Positions 1 through 10,163 of a stretch of DNA of 62,000 nucleotides are shown piece after piece. The stretch's first letter is position 1. Each line of letters opens with the position of its first letter. The notes under the pieces are model-generated. The model was given only the letters and a program-made list of their open reading frames with translations, was not told the DNA's origin and did not search any database. The position numbers and the translations under genes are program-made. Origin of the DNA: Cristatella mucedo (lineage: Eukaryota > Bryozoa > Phylactolaemata > Cristatellidae); the NCBI GenBank assembly GCA_009760855.2, contig WPIO01000011.1:3522501-3584500 (forward strand), written 5' to 3'.

Positions 1-264
1 CTGGTAATCATAAACGCATTATAATTCCCCCCCCCCAGTGGTACTGCTGCTCGTTTGCGGCTGTCGCTCTTCAAACCGGACTCGTTTTTGAGCAAACGAT
101 TGATACCCCTTTTTTGTGACTGGGGATAATTGCATGGCTTGAAGGTCATTTCCTGGTGTAAGCACAACTGGCAGGTGTCCCTGCCTGTGAAAACGTTTTT
201 TACTGTTTGTTCACATCTCTGCAGTAATGCCTGTCTGTCGTAAACGTACGATCAGTAACATTAC

Positions 265-600
265 AGCACTTCTCACCGACCTGCACTAGCTCCCTATCAA
301 GCAGGTTACTAACTTCAAGGTTCCGTCACATACTTTAACATTTCTTTGTTTTCTTGCTTTGGGTCATGTATCTGTAAAAAAAAATTAATCATGTTCGTCA
401 TACTTCATCAGCTCCTCTGAATCAAGTCGTTTAGTGGTGCCTCTAACCAAACTAACTTTCTTTGGAGACCGTGCCTTCAGATTATATGCTCTCAAAGCCA
501 GGGAATCACTTCTGACTTACATTACGATACCTGCTGACGTGACGACATTTAAAATGAAGCTAAAAAACCTTGTATTACAGAATCTTCTTTTATTGTGTTA
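265..600 (+). pseudogene. LINE ORF2 C-terminal remnant (L2/CR1-like)
   Basis: Broken frames give the C-terminal part of a non-LTR reverse transcriptase ORF, including a piece like 'FGDRAF.LYA.KA' that matches the better copies at 21.4-22.4 and 47.7-48.6 kb. There is no intact frame and the copy is far more diverged than those. It is a dead fragment with no function of its own. Confidence 0.6.
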
Positions 601-2126
601 ATGAGTATCTGTGTGCTTATGAGTCTTAACACTGCATTTATCGCTAACCATAGTAGATGCTTCCTATCTAGGATATTTAAATTTTCTAGAAATAGATTAA
701 AATTTCGTAATGAGTTAATTCTGTGCGAGCAGTCTATCGACAATACGGCGCAGGCAGTGTATTAGCAATTACAGGAAGCAAAGCAAAAGCTCGCGACCGT
801 CATGGCCGATCCTGGTCCCGGAGAATCTCAAAGTGTATTATTGGTTCCGCTGTCATTAGTCAACTTCGCCGACGTCGTACGCTCCCACGGTACAGAGGAC
901 CCAACATAACACGTCACGAAAATAATACCATACATTTAATCTCTACATTATCTTAGCAGTAATGTGGTCTAACTTTATAACGAAGGTTGTGGGTTTGAGT
1001 TCAGCGGAGTGCAAGTCATGCACATGTTCTGCAAGGTGAGTACGACCGAGGCTCTTCGAGCAATAGCTAAATGAGGCTATCGTATCACCTGATCTCTATG
1101 TTACTTTAATTATGTATTAAACGGCTACCGCACTCGTGTGTCGATCCTCATTCATTATAAAAACCGTTGGTTCCCTGGTTAGAACGTACATGAAACCTGG
1201 CCACCGATTGGATCCATCGCGCGACATTCGCAGGGTCAACAGTCTTCAAACCTATTATAGGAGCTTATAAAGCATCATAATTGCTTTGCTTAGGATTTCG
1301 GGCATTGATTTATGATTAATACTTCTGTGGCTTAAATAAAAATTGGTTCCGACTAAGCAAGGTTCGTCCGATTCTTGATAAAAATGTGAATACAACGAAG
1401 GATGGGAACATATTGTTCTGAATCTAGACGTCCAGGCCTGTGGAGCTCACTAACCCAACTCTTATTATACAATAATGGTACCTACTGCCCTGCTGATGAT
1501 TCTGGCACTTTCATGTGCATCGTCCTCTACTTCTTTACCCACGTTACTTACCTTGCTAGCAAGACACCAAATTCGGCTATCCTGCAACGATTTATTTTCC
1601 ATGTGAAGGTAATTCTTATACTAACCAATTTTAGAAAACTCAATACTTTAGTGATTACTTCTTGGCCTCGTAACGATACAGATCTAGACTACTATTTTAA
1701 CGTTCTTTGGTCTCTAATGCATCTGCTAGCGGTATTTACTTTCAAATTTATCAGGGAGCGTGTAGCTGAAACATGCAAATGAAAATCGCTCCGGTTTCCA
1801 AACATTTCTTCGGGTGATCATATAATTTATTTGTTAGTCACATGAAGTTCTGCAGTGGACCACCAGGTGAAGCCATGAGCACAGAGATAAAGTAAGACTA
1901 GGATTTTCGGACCAAAAGTAATGCACAACCATTCCGCCTTAGGGCATTAAATTGTAGCAAAATTTATTGATCACAGCAAGATTATCAAGATATATCAAAG
2001 GGCTTATTTCAAAGTGTACAGCGAACTCGTACAATATATAGGTGTCCAACCGGTGTCGACTCTCATCGTCATGGCTGTCAGGTTAATCTGAAAGAGCAAA
2101 GGAGAGAGAGATAGGTAGATAGATAA

Positions 2127-2175
<49 letters not shown>

Positions 2176-2629
2176 ATGTGGGAAATTTGGCACTGTCCCA
2201 CGTGCCGAGCCATGAACCAATATTAAAACGCTTCATAATGTCTCACAACTCGATACAGTTGTTTGAAAAAATCTTCTTACTGGATAATTAAGGCTGCGAA
2301 AAAGCTGATGGGAATACAATGTGCACATCAAGCGTAACGGCTGTAGCCCAAATGCCGCTTGCATGTTAAGATTGGAAGAACGGTGATGTTCATGGGTGTT
2401 TGAAGTGGATTGTTCATGGTCCTCCACGGATGACTGAACGCTTTTTCCGTTTGTGGCATCTGAGAATCCGAAAAGCTCCACTGGCGTGCGGGGCGACTGT
2501 AGGCGGAGCCACGGCTGTGCTTCCTAAGTATTGTGATCTTGCACTTGTACCGGCTACCTTGGCCGGCAGAGCTGCGTGCATGTGTACGCACAGACATGAA
2601 GTTGATTTAAACCTTGAAAGACGACTGAG
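601..2629. other. No gene recognised; weak SINE-like trace
   Basis: I see no coding signal in this stretch. Around 960-1050 there is a B-box-like piece (gtgggtttgagttc) that could be an old tRNA-derived SINE. The open frame at 1402-1782 resembles no family I know and has no codon bias to support it. Confidence 0.5.
2113..2175. repeat. (GA)n microsatellite
   Basis: This is an almost uninterrupted GA dinucleotide run, visible directly in the sequence. Confidence 0.95.
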
Positions 2630-3790
2630 AACAACGATCGGTCTGGCAGACGAGTCACTGGCCTGAATAAATCGTACTTGTCCGATCGTGTTGAATCCGT
2701 GTCATTTGGAGGTCAGGTCTCATCCACCAGACCAGTCACCTGTGGAATGTCTCAAGGGTTCATCCTCGGTCCTTGCTGTTCTTTACGTATATTCAACCTC
2801 CGGGAAAAGTGCTCCAGGTCCATGGAATAGGCTATCGCTTTTATGCTGACGACATTCAGCTGTATTTTTCATTTAAACCATTGGAATATGCAACGGCGAC
2901 TGATAAACTGAATGCTTGCCTTGTCGACATTAGATTTGTCCACATCGAATGTCAGAATATCACCCTAAATTAAACGACGATAAAACAGAATTGCTGCTCA
3001 TTTGTCACCCAAAGCGTGGAGCTGGACTAGAAGACTTAGCTCTTCTAATAAGTGGTGCTATTGTGTGACCATCACCATGTGCTCGGAACTTAGGTGTCCT
3101 CATTGACAGCTGCCTACATTTTGAAATATTTGTTGAGAAAACTGCTTCCACAGCTAGCCATCACGTCCGACCCATTAGGAACTGTCTTCCACGGGGACCT
3201 GCAAACAATTTGACTAGCTTCTAATTCTGTCTCGGCTTGATTATTGTAATTCTCTTTTTTGTGGGATACCGAAAAATGCCACTAGGCCACTGTGGCTTGC
3301 GATGAATATGGCTGCAAGGCTAGTTTACAAATCTCATCGGTTTGACCGCGTGTCTCCTTTGCTGAAAGAGCTTGATTGGCTGCCGGTTGATCAACGGATA
3401 CAGAGCAAAGTGCTTACGCTGGCCAACAAGGCCAGCGGCGGCTTGGCTCCTTCATATCTAGCTGAACTGCTTCGCGAGTTTCAGCCTCCCCGTACCCTCA
3501 AGTCTTCTATGGACAGTGAATTAGCTGTTCCATTCGTCCACTTAAAGAACGTTGGCGGCAGAAGCTTTTGCTCTGCCGGTCCTAGACTATGGAACCAACT
3601 TCCGCGATTCTTACGCAACGACAACTACTCTCCTGCTGCTGACAATGGTGCATCTTTTCAAACAGTCCTGAGAAGCTACTTCTTGTTACTCACTATCTCA
3701 ACTGCTCTGCCGAATCAGAGCTATACTTCTCACTTCCACTGTATTTTGTTAGATGAAGTCGTTCGGCTGCCGAATGCTAACTGAAAGCCG
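2630..3790 (+). pseudogene. LINE reverse transcriptase remnant (L2/CR1-like)
   Basis: This is a degenerate non-LTR retrotransposon ORF2. The piece near 2745-2790 resembles the reverse-transcriptase 'SQG..LGP' block. 'YRFYADDIQLYFSF' near 2840 carries the catalytic ADD box. An open stretch at 3302-3784 gives the post-RT C-terminal region (AARLVYKSHRFDRVSPLLKE and on). Frame changes between these blocks show it is dead. It belongs to a different, older subfamily than the copies at 18.5-22.4 kb. Confidence 0.85.
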
Positions 3791-3969
3791 CTTAGGATGT
3801 GGGTGGACAATACAAAACTCTCCTGCTTAACACTCACAGAGTCTTTTGGCTTTCTAGAGTTACAGACTTAGATATTTCACATTACATTGCAAGAGCCATT
3901 CAAGGCGAGGCTCCAATCGCAATTCAACGGTCCGAGCTTGGACCAAGAAAGGATGCGGCTACCATTAAG

Positions 3970-4460
3970 AAGACAAATAATAATAAATTTGCATAACGCC
4001 CTCAGAAAACGAAATCTCTGTCATGACACTATGCAGATGCTGTATAAAAACCATTACCAAATGATTAGTGGTAATATCATCGAGCAGCAGGCATAGTGTA
4101 AGGAGGTACGTGCATACGAAGAACGAATCACAAAGACCCAAAAAATGCTGTAATCAACAGGTGCTTTTTAAGCTTCTTTTTAAACGTCACCATATCAGGT
4201 GTACTTGTGGCGTGCTTCGGTAATGTGTTTCAGACTTTGGGAGCGTAACAACTAAAACACGATCTTTAACTTTTTAGGACAAAGATACATGAGCCGTTTG
4301 AACCGGACTCAATCTCAACCATACATTCCAAGACTGGTAAAATAAGAAGCCTACGTATAGCAATCGAGCGGGCACACACAAATGGCATCAAACTGACCAA
4401 AAGTCATACTGATTAGCTGTTCAAGTAAATGCCATGATAATCGGTTTTTAAATGCTAAAT
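3970..4460 (-). pseudogene. LINE 3'-end fragment, antisense
   Basis: Read on the minus strand this is the 3' terminus of the L2/CR1-like LINE: degenerate C-terminal codons, then the terminal hairpin-like motif (agagatt/gagggcgc type) and an (ATT)n tail, here AATAATAATAA near 3975. The same end occurs at 14.1, 16.1, 22.4, 34.5 and 48.6 kb. Confidence 0.7.
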
Positions 4461-5239
4461 CCAATGGCTGGCAAATAATTTTGTTAGATCTATAATGCAA
4501 CAGCACTAGTGTGACTAAATCAATCACGGATTATGAGCCCCATATCTCCGTCTTGTCTAGACGTAGTCAGGCCAGAAAGCAACACATCGAGGCTTGCAGC
4601 AAGAAATACTAATTACGCCTCACAACTTGTGATAGTTAAATTTTAAATAATGCAGATTAACTCATTTCGATATCTTCTCATTGCGTGCTTCAAATAAAAC
4701 TTACAGCAGCAAGCTGTAGCTAAAACCACACATCAACCGAATATGCAAAGACTCATTAACTCGGGATACCGATACCAACCACGTAAATGACTGATATGTT
4801 TAATGATGAATTCTGCTATTCAAAATCTGAGAGCATGGATAGAGCATCGGGTTTTGTGAGCACATCAAACTCAGATTCGACCCGAATCAAAGAATCGAGA
4901 ACCATGTTGCTAAAGCTTTTTTGTATTTATTATTTTACATTTTAGCTTGAATCGCATGAAGACACGAATAGGCAAGATGAACACGAGCACTTGCCAGTGG
5001 ACCAATCACCGCGACGAATCATCAGCTTGTATTACTCAACGTGGCACGTCGCTATTGCGTTTCCCCTAAACATCTCATAGTACCTACTTGTCGTGAACGG
5101 GAACCTCCAGAGCAATTGCTGCACACATGGATCACGTCGTCGCCATCACCTGAACTCTCTAAATCGCTGCCTTGCTCACCACTGGTCTACGTTAATTGGC
5201 TAGGCCTGGGATATTTCCACAAGCGACTGGCATGCACCA
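4461..5239. other. No gene recognised
   Basis: I see no coding signal. A stretch near 4835-4905 contains tRNA-like words (gattcgacccgaatc) and may be an old SINE. Confidence 0.5.
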
Positions 5240-5860
5240 TCTTAAGTTTTACCTGTTTTGTCAAGCCGGGTGCGAATACTGATAGCATTATGCCCTCTAT
5301 TAGTTCGCAGGGCCTCCTCCGACACTCGATTGGTCGTACGCCAAACCAATTGCTCTGGTCGAACTGGCATCATTACTGAGCAAGAATTTCTACCACAACT
5401 ACTTTTCGCCCCACTGACCTCCAGATCGTAAAAGTGCTCATCAACCTGAAACCGCATTTCCCACAGATTCTCTCTAGTTCTCCTGGGCACCAGGCAATCT
5501 AAGCCCAGGATGCCCGTGTCATTCATGTCGACTAAAAAAGCCTGGCGGGGTTCGGTCTTGCCACCGATCCTTAACCTCCTTAGGGCCCCACATTCGATTG
5601 CAGTGTCCAGTTACACCACAAAATAGCTTCGACGCCTCGGGAATCTCGTCAGGGGTCATACAATTGACGCTAACGAATAATAGCTCTGAGCCGGTGTCAA
5701 CTACTATCTGGCATTCTATTTCTGTAATTCTACCTTGCACCAACAGGGCATTCGATCGGGCGTATCCACATGCTAGGTACGGGGGGACTAACACAATCGC
5801 ACTTGCTGTCTATAATCATGCCCTGCTTGATTGGGAGCCAGTGCAGGTCAACGATATAAG
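5240..5860 (-). pseudogene. Retrotransposon aspartic protease fragment (Ty3/gypsy-like)
   Basis: Two minus-strand frames together show a retropepsin region. 'ECQIVVDTGSELLFV' (5519-5794 frame) carries the catalytic DTG, and 'GILGLDCL' (5242-5526 frame) matches the second conserved block of LTR-retrotransposon proteases. A frame change separates them and no LTRs or RT lie next to it, so this is an isolated dead fragment. It differs from the element at 22.9-27.2 kb. Confidence 0.7.
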
Positions 5861-5864
5861 TTCA

Positions 5865-6060
5865 AATGTGGCAATTATGACGATCAAGACAGACAAGGCA
5901 AGCTGCAGAGTTCAATACAAACTGTAATTGCCTTGTATCATAGGCAGGAAGACAAGCGAGTAGCGAGCTACAGAAATCTAGAGGGAATGTCACAAATGTA
6001 TACACGAGCTTAACTGCAGCGTCCCGGTCTACACAGGGCAAATTTTTTTTTAATGCTGCA
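5865..6060 (-). pseudogene. LINE ORF2 fragment, antisense
   Basis: The minus-strand frame reads 'DRDAAVKLVYTFVTF.LDFCSSLLA.LP', clearly homologous to the 'K.VHAFVT.RLD.CNSLL.GLP' block of the LINE copies at 19.4, 21.7 and 47.9 kb. It is a short, truncated, dead fragment. Confidence 0.75.
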
Positions 6061-6257
6061 CTTTGCTTTGTTGTACCGGAGATGCTTATCTGAGCACTAA
6101 AAAAAGTTGGATAGCAAGCCGCCATAGGTACATTATTTATCTTGGATCGCTGTGACCTAAGGCCAACATCTAGAATAATGCGCTCAAAATAATCAGAGAA
6201 TATACTCTATGTAAGATGGTAGCGGGATTTCAGTCAAAATGCACACGGTATAAGCTA

Positions 6258-6395
6258 CCTGTCTTTAACGACCGAGGTCAATGTTCACGACCAAGGTCGT
6301 GAGATCGAGTCCGGCGGCATATATGAAGCACCTGGATATAGATATAGTTCGCGTAGGGACGCTATACAAATAAATTAGAGGTTTTAAATAGCAAT
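6258..6395 (+). repeat. tRNA-derived SINE-like copy
   Basis: It contains a B-box-like word (gtcgtgagatcgagtccggcg) followed by the family tail (gcacctgga...agata..., gcgctata-like). The same layout recurs at 14,700-14,850 and 38,520-38,637. Confidence 0.55.
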
Positions 6396-6775
6396 CAGTC
6401 AAGCGGTGTTGAAAGTCATTTCTCAAGTACGCCGAAGTCCGCAAAGATGGTGACTGTATGCCCACTTCTCGTGGACTGCAAACTCTTATCATTACGGCCT
6501 GTAGTCAGGGAGTTATTTGAAGCCAAAATCAGTTTTTGGAATAAATCCTCCATAGCATTTTAATAATAGAGAGCTTCATTGGCATATATAATCGACATCT
6601 TTGTTATCACCAATCTAGCTTGACAGTATTGAAGTCCTATTGAAGACACATTAAGCACTTCTGGAGTGTGGCCGGCTTAGGTTAGGCTAATGACTTTTCA
6701 CATGTAGACCCCTAGGTACTGCATGTACAGGTGCAAAGCTCTGGCGTAGAAATCATATGTTTACTAGGTATACAT

Positions 6776-7100
6776 TTATTCCGAGATCTGGAGTAACAGC
6801 CATGGGTGTGCAATGTGTGTGCAGCAGCAAAGCTCTATGGTAGCTCTGTGGTAGCTATAAGGTTTACACATTGCATGTACAGCTCTGCAGATTTTTCCTA
6901 GCCCTCCACGTAGGTACGCACAGCTGCAAAACTCCGCAATAGCTGTTCGGGCTATGCTATAAACGCATAACTCTGCAGATCTGGCGTACCTGTCACGGGT
7001 GTGCTTTGTATGCACGCTAGTGGAGCTCTGGCGCAGCTGTTTGGTGCCGATCTAGCAGCTGCTCCTGCCATCAATTCTGCTGGACGCACTTACTACTTAT
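6776..7100. repeat. Degenerate short tandem repeats around 'agctctg.c.gat'
   Basis: Words such as 'gcagcagcaaagctct', 'acagctctgcagat', 'cataactctgcagatctgg' and 'agtggagctctggcgcagc' recur every 40-90 bases. This suggests an old, diverged tandem array. No coding potential is seen. Confidence 0.4.
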
Positions 7101-7101
7101 C

Positions 7102-7109
7102 GCCTAGTG
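7102..7109. repeat. Target site duplication of hAT MITE (left)
   Basis: The 8-bp word GCCTAGTG abuts the left hAT end and is repeated exactly at 10,156-10,163 beyond the right end. An 8-bp duplication is the hAT hallmark. Confidence 0.85.
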
Positions 7110-7170
7110 CAGCGGTCCTCAACCTGTGGGTCGCGACTCCTTTGGGGGTCGAAAGACCCTTTCACAGGAG

Positions 7171-8507
7171 TGTAACGCCGAAGGCTCGGCGGGGTAAGCT
7201 TGACCTGCCGCTTACCTAGCGGCGTAGCCTATCGCCTAATGCCGTTCGGTGCGCGCCTACGCGCAATAAGCTGGCCGCCACGAAACGAGCGTTTCTGGCG
7301 CTGACCTGCTTACCGTTACTAAAAGGGGTCGTGAGTCCGCGGCGTGAATTGGAAGCAAGACACACAAATTGGGGATTTTACTGAACTTTATTCGCAAGCG
7401 CACAAAGTCGCTGCGCGTCTAGTTCAGCTTTATCTCCACACTCCTCGCACGTTCAACACTCTTGCGGAGGGAATACTCCTCTACACTAAGCGCGACCCGG
7501 ACCCTAAACCCTAACCGGTGAACTAGGAATCCGTTCCCACCTGTGCCGAGGGAATACCCCAAACACGCCAACTTAAACACTCGAGCGGAGGGAGTACTTC
7601 TCCACACTGAAGTGCGAACCGGAGTCTAAACCCTACCCGGTGAACTAGAACTCGGTTTCCACCAGTGCGACCGGAATACTCCACACACGCCAACTCAAGC
7701 ACTCCTGCGGAGGAAATACTTCTCCACACTGAAGCGCGACCCGGAGCCTAAACCCTACCCGGTGAACTAGAGCTCCACACACGCCAACTACGCCTAGCTC
7801 GCGCCGGCAAATCCCTATGCCGAGACCACGTGCTAGCGCGCACACACACGACACACAAAAGAAACACAAAACACGAAAGAACACACAAAATGCCAGCTCG
7901 GGCGCGATACGACCGTGTTCGGTGGGGTTCCACCGAATCCTCCTAGAGCTGTCTCGTCCTGTTCCGTCCATCGTCGGCGGACAGCCCGCCCTCCTCCCTC
8001 GCTTTTTAGAGAAACGAGTGCCCGACGGCGTCGAGGCGCAGAGCCGGACCAAAGACCAAAAGACACGAGGCAAAAGACCCAGAGCGAGCGTCGCTCGACT
8101 CTTAAATACTTGGCTGAGACAATGGGGCAAGAGCTTAGTGGTATTGGGCCCGGACACCTTGGCCCATTACGGAAAGGAATGACTACCGTTCCCAGGCCAC
8201 TGGCAGGGCACCTCCGTCCAGCTTGAATGGCGAATGGGTTCCAGAAGATTCTTTCTTGGAAAGAGGGAAGGCGGGGGTTGACAGGCCAACCAACATCTAT
8301 CAGCAGCTTCCGCGAGTATCGGACCAATTCTAAAGGCCGAATCGCCGCCGCTCGTCTCAGAGCTTCCTGGCTTGCTCCTAAGCGCTTCCTCTCTAACCGC
8401 ACTGACGCTCCTCTCTGGCTCACTGCTCCAGGACAAAGGGGCTCTAGCCCGCCGCCGAACAGCTCTTGTTCGCGCTAAAATTCAGCCAAAGCCAGCCGGG
8501 CGCTACA
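7171..8507 (-). repeat. LTR copy 1
   Basis: This is the left of two 1,335-1,337-nt repeats. It differs from the other copy by about two substitutions (near 8,015 and 8,152) and a 2-nt CA-repeat length change (near 7,853), so the insertion is young. Inside lies an imperfect tandem array of about 120-nt units at 7,440-7,790, each with 'cggtgaacta' and 'cacgccaact' words. Confidence 0.8.
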
Positions 8508-8689
8508 AACCTATCGACCACGGGAAGATCCGACCTCGGATCTGCCCTCTAAACTACCAAAGCTGCCAAGCTCACACTTGCACACAATCAACGCAACAAT
8601 CACTCGTAATTATGCATAACCTAACATCGCGACGTGCCAGTGATTCATTGGGCGGCGCACCAAAAAAAAAACTCCGGCCCCTTCCTTAG
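8508..8689 (-). other. Short internal region of the LTR element
   Basis: These 182 bp lie between the two LTRs with no coding capacity. On the minus strand a 'tggtgcgccgcccaatg' word lies about 30 nt from the LTR end and could be part of a primer binding site, though the spacing is unusual. No clear polypurine tract is seen. Confidence 0.5.
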
Positions 8690-10024
8690 TGTAACGCCGA
8701 AGGCTCGGCGGGGTAAGCTTGACCTGCCGCTTACCTAGCGGCGTAGCCTATCGCCTAATGCCGTTCGGTGCGCGCCTACGCGCAATAAGCTGGCCGCCAC
8801 GAAACGAGCGTTTCTGGCGCTGACCTGCTTACCGTTACTAAAAGGGGTCGTGAGTCCGCGGCGTGAATTGGAAGCAAGACACACAAATTGGGGATTTTAC
8901 TGAACTTTATTCGCAAGCGCACAAAGTCGCTGCGCGTCTAGTTCAGCTTTATCTCCACACTCCTCGCACGTTCAACACTCTTGCGGAGGGAATACTCCTC
9001 TACACTAAGCGCGACCCGGACCCTAAACCCTAACCGGTGAACTAGGAATCCGTTCCCACCTGTGCCGAGGGAATACCCCAAACACGCCAACTTAAACACT
9101 CGAGCGGAGGGAGTACTTCTCCACACTGAAGTGCGAACCGGAGTCTAAACCCTACCCGGTGAACTAGAACTCGGTTTCCACCAGTGCGACCGGAATACTC
9201 CACACACGCCAACTCAAGCACTCCTGCGGAGGAAATACTTCTCCACACTGAAGCGCGACCCGGAGCCTAAACCCTACCCGGTGAACTAGAGCTCCACACA
9301 CGCCAACTACGCCTAGCTCGCGCCGGCAAATCCCTATGCCGAGACCACGTGCTAGCGCGCACACACACGACACAAAAGAAACACAAAACACGAAAGAACA
9401 CACAAAATGCCAGCTCGGGCGCGATACGACCGTGTTCGGTGGGGTTCCACCGAATCCTCCTAGAGCTGTCTCGTCCTGTTCCGTCCATCGTCGGCGGACA
9501 GCCCGCCCTCCTCCCTCGCTTTTTAGAGAAACGTGTGCCCGACGGCGTCGAGGCGCAGAGCCGGACCAAAGACCAAAAGACACGAGGCAAAAGACCCAGA
9601 GCGAGCGTCGCTCGACTCTTAAATACTTGGCTGAGACAATGGGGCAAGAGCTTAGTGGTATTGGGCCCGAACACCTTGGCCCATTACGGAAAGGAATGAC
9701 TACCGTTCCCAGGCCACTGGCAGGGCACCTCCGTCCAGCTTGAATGGCGAATGGGTTCCAGAAGATTCTTTCTTGGAAAGAGGGAAGGCGGGGGTTGACA
9801 GGCCAACCAACATCTATCAGCAGCTTCCGCGAGTATCGGACCAATTCTAAAGGCCGAATCGCCGCCGCTCGTCTCAGAGCTTCCTGGCTTGCTCCTAAGC
9901 GCTTCCTCTCTAACCGCACTGACGCTCCTCTCTGGCTCACTGCTCCAGGACAAAGGGGCTCTAGCCCGCCGCCGAACAGCTCTTGTTCGCGCTAAAATTC
10001 AGCCAAAGCCAGCCGGGCGCTACA
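8690..10024 (-). repeat. LTR copy 2
   Basis: This is the second long terminal repeat and is almost identical to 7,171-8,507, including the internal array of about 120-nt units (8,960-9,300). Confidence 0.8.
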
Positions 10025-10163
10025 GGAGTAGCCTAGGACTATCGGATAACATGCATCTCCACATTTGGCAAAACAATACTTTTACGGTTGGAGGTCACCA
10101 CAACTTGAGGAACCATATTAAATGGTCGCTGCATTAGGAAGGTTGACAACCGCTCGCCTAGTG

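Larger units (their letters stand above)
7171..10024 (-). mobile_element. LTR element with 1.34-kb LTRs and a 182-bp interior
   Basis: Two nearly identical direct repeats, 7,171-8,507 and 8,690-10,024, each begin TGTAACGCC and end GGCGCTACA (TG...CA, with imperfect inverted ends). They enclose only 182 bp. A 4-bp GGAG duplication (7,167-7,170 and 10,025-10,028) flanks the unit. On the minus strand the repeat has AATAAA near its distal end (7,386-7,391 region) and TATTTAA-like words upstream, so transcription is probably on the minus strand. No gag or pol is present, so the element is non-autonomous. The many open frames inside it are chance frames in G/C-rich DNA. Confidence 0.75.
7110..10155 (+). 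mobile_element. SPIN-like hAT MITE, split by a nested LTR element
   Basis: The left end begins CAGCGGTCCTCAACCTGTGG and the right end finishes GGTTGACAACCGCTC, giving imperfect terminal inverted repeats flanked by an exact 8-bp duplication. The internal words (ggtcgcgactcctttggggg; ggaggtcaccacaacttgag) match my memory of the SPIN (SPACE INVADERS) hAT family. Once the nested LTR insertion at 7,171-10,028 is removed, only about 190 bp remain, so this is a non-autonomous MITE with no transposase. Family assignment is from recall of the consensus; the structure is seen directly. Confidence 0.8.

Noticed and set aside
7508-7530. Telomere-like 'ccctaaaccctaacc' words
   Set aside because: Only a couple of units inside an LTR minisatellite; not a telomeric array.
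7817-9995. Long overlapping open frames on both strands (up to 258 codons)
   Set aside because: They lie inside the two G/C-rich LTR copies, exist in all frames, are low-complexity and match no protein family.
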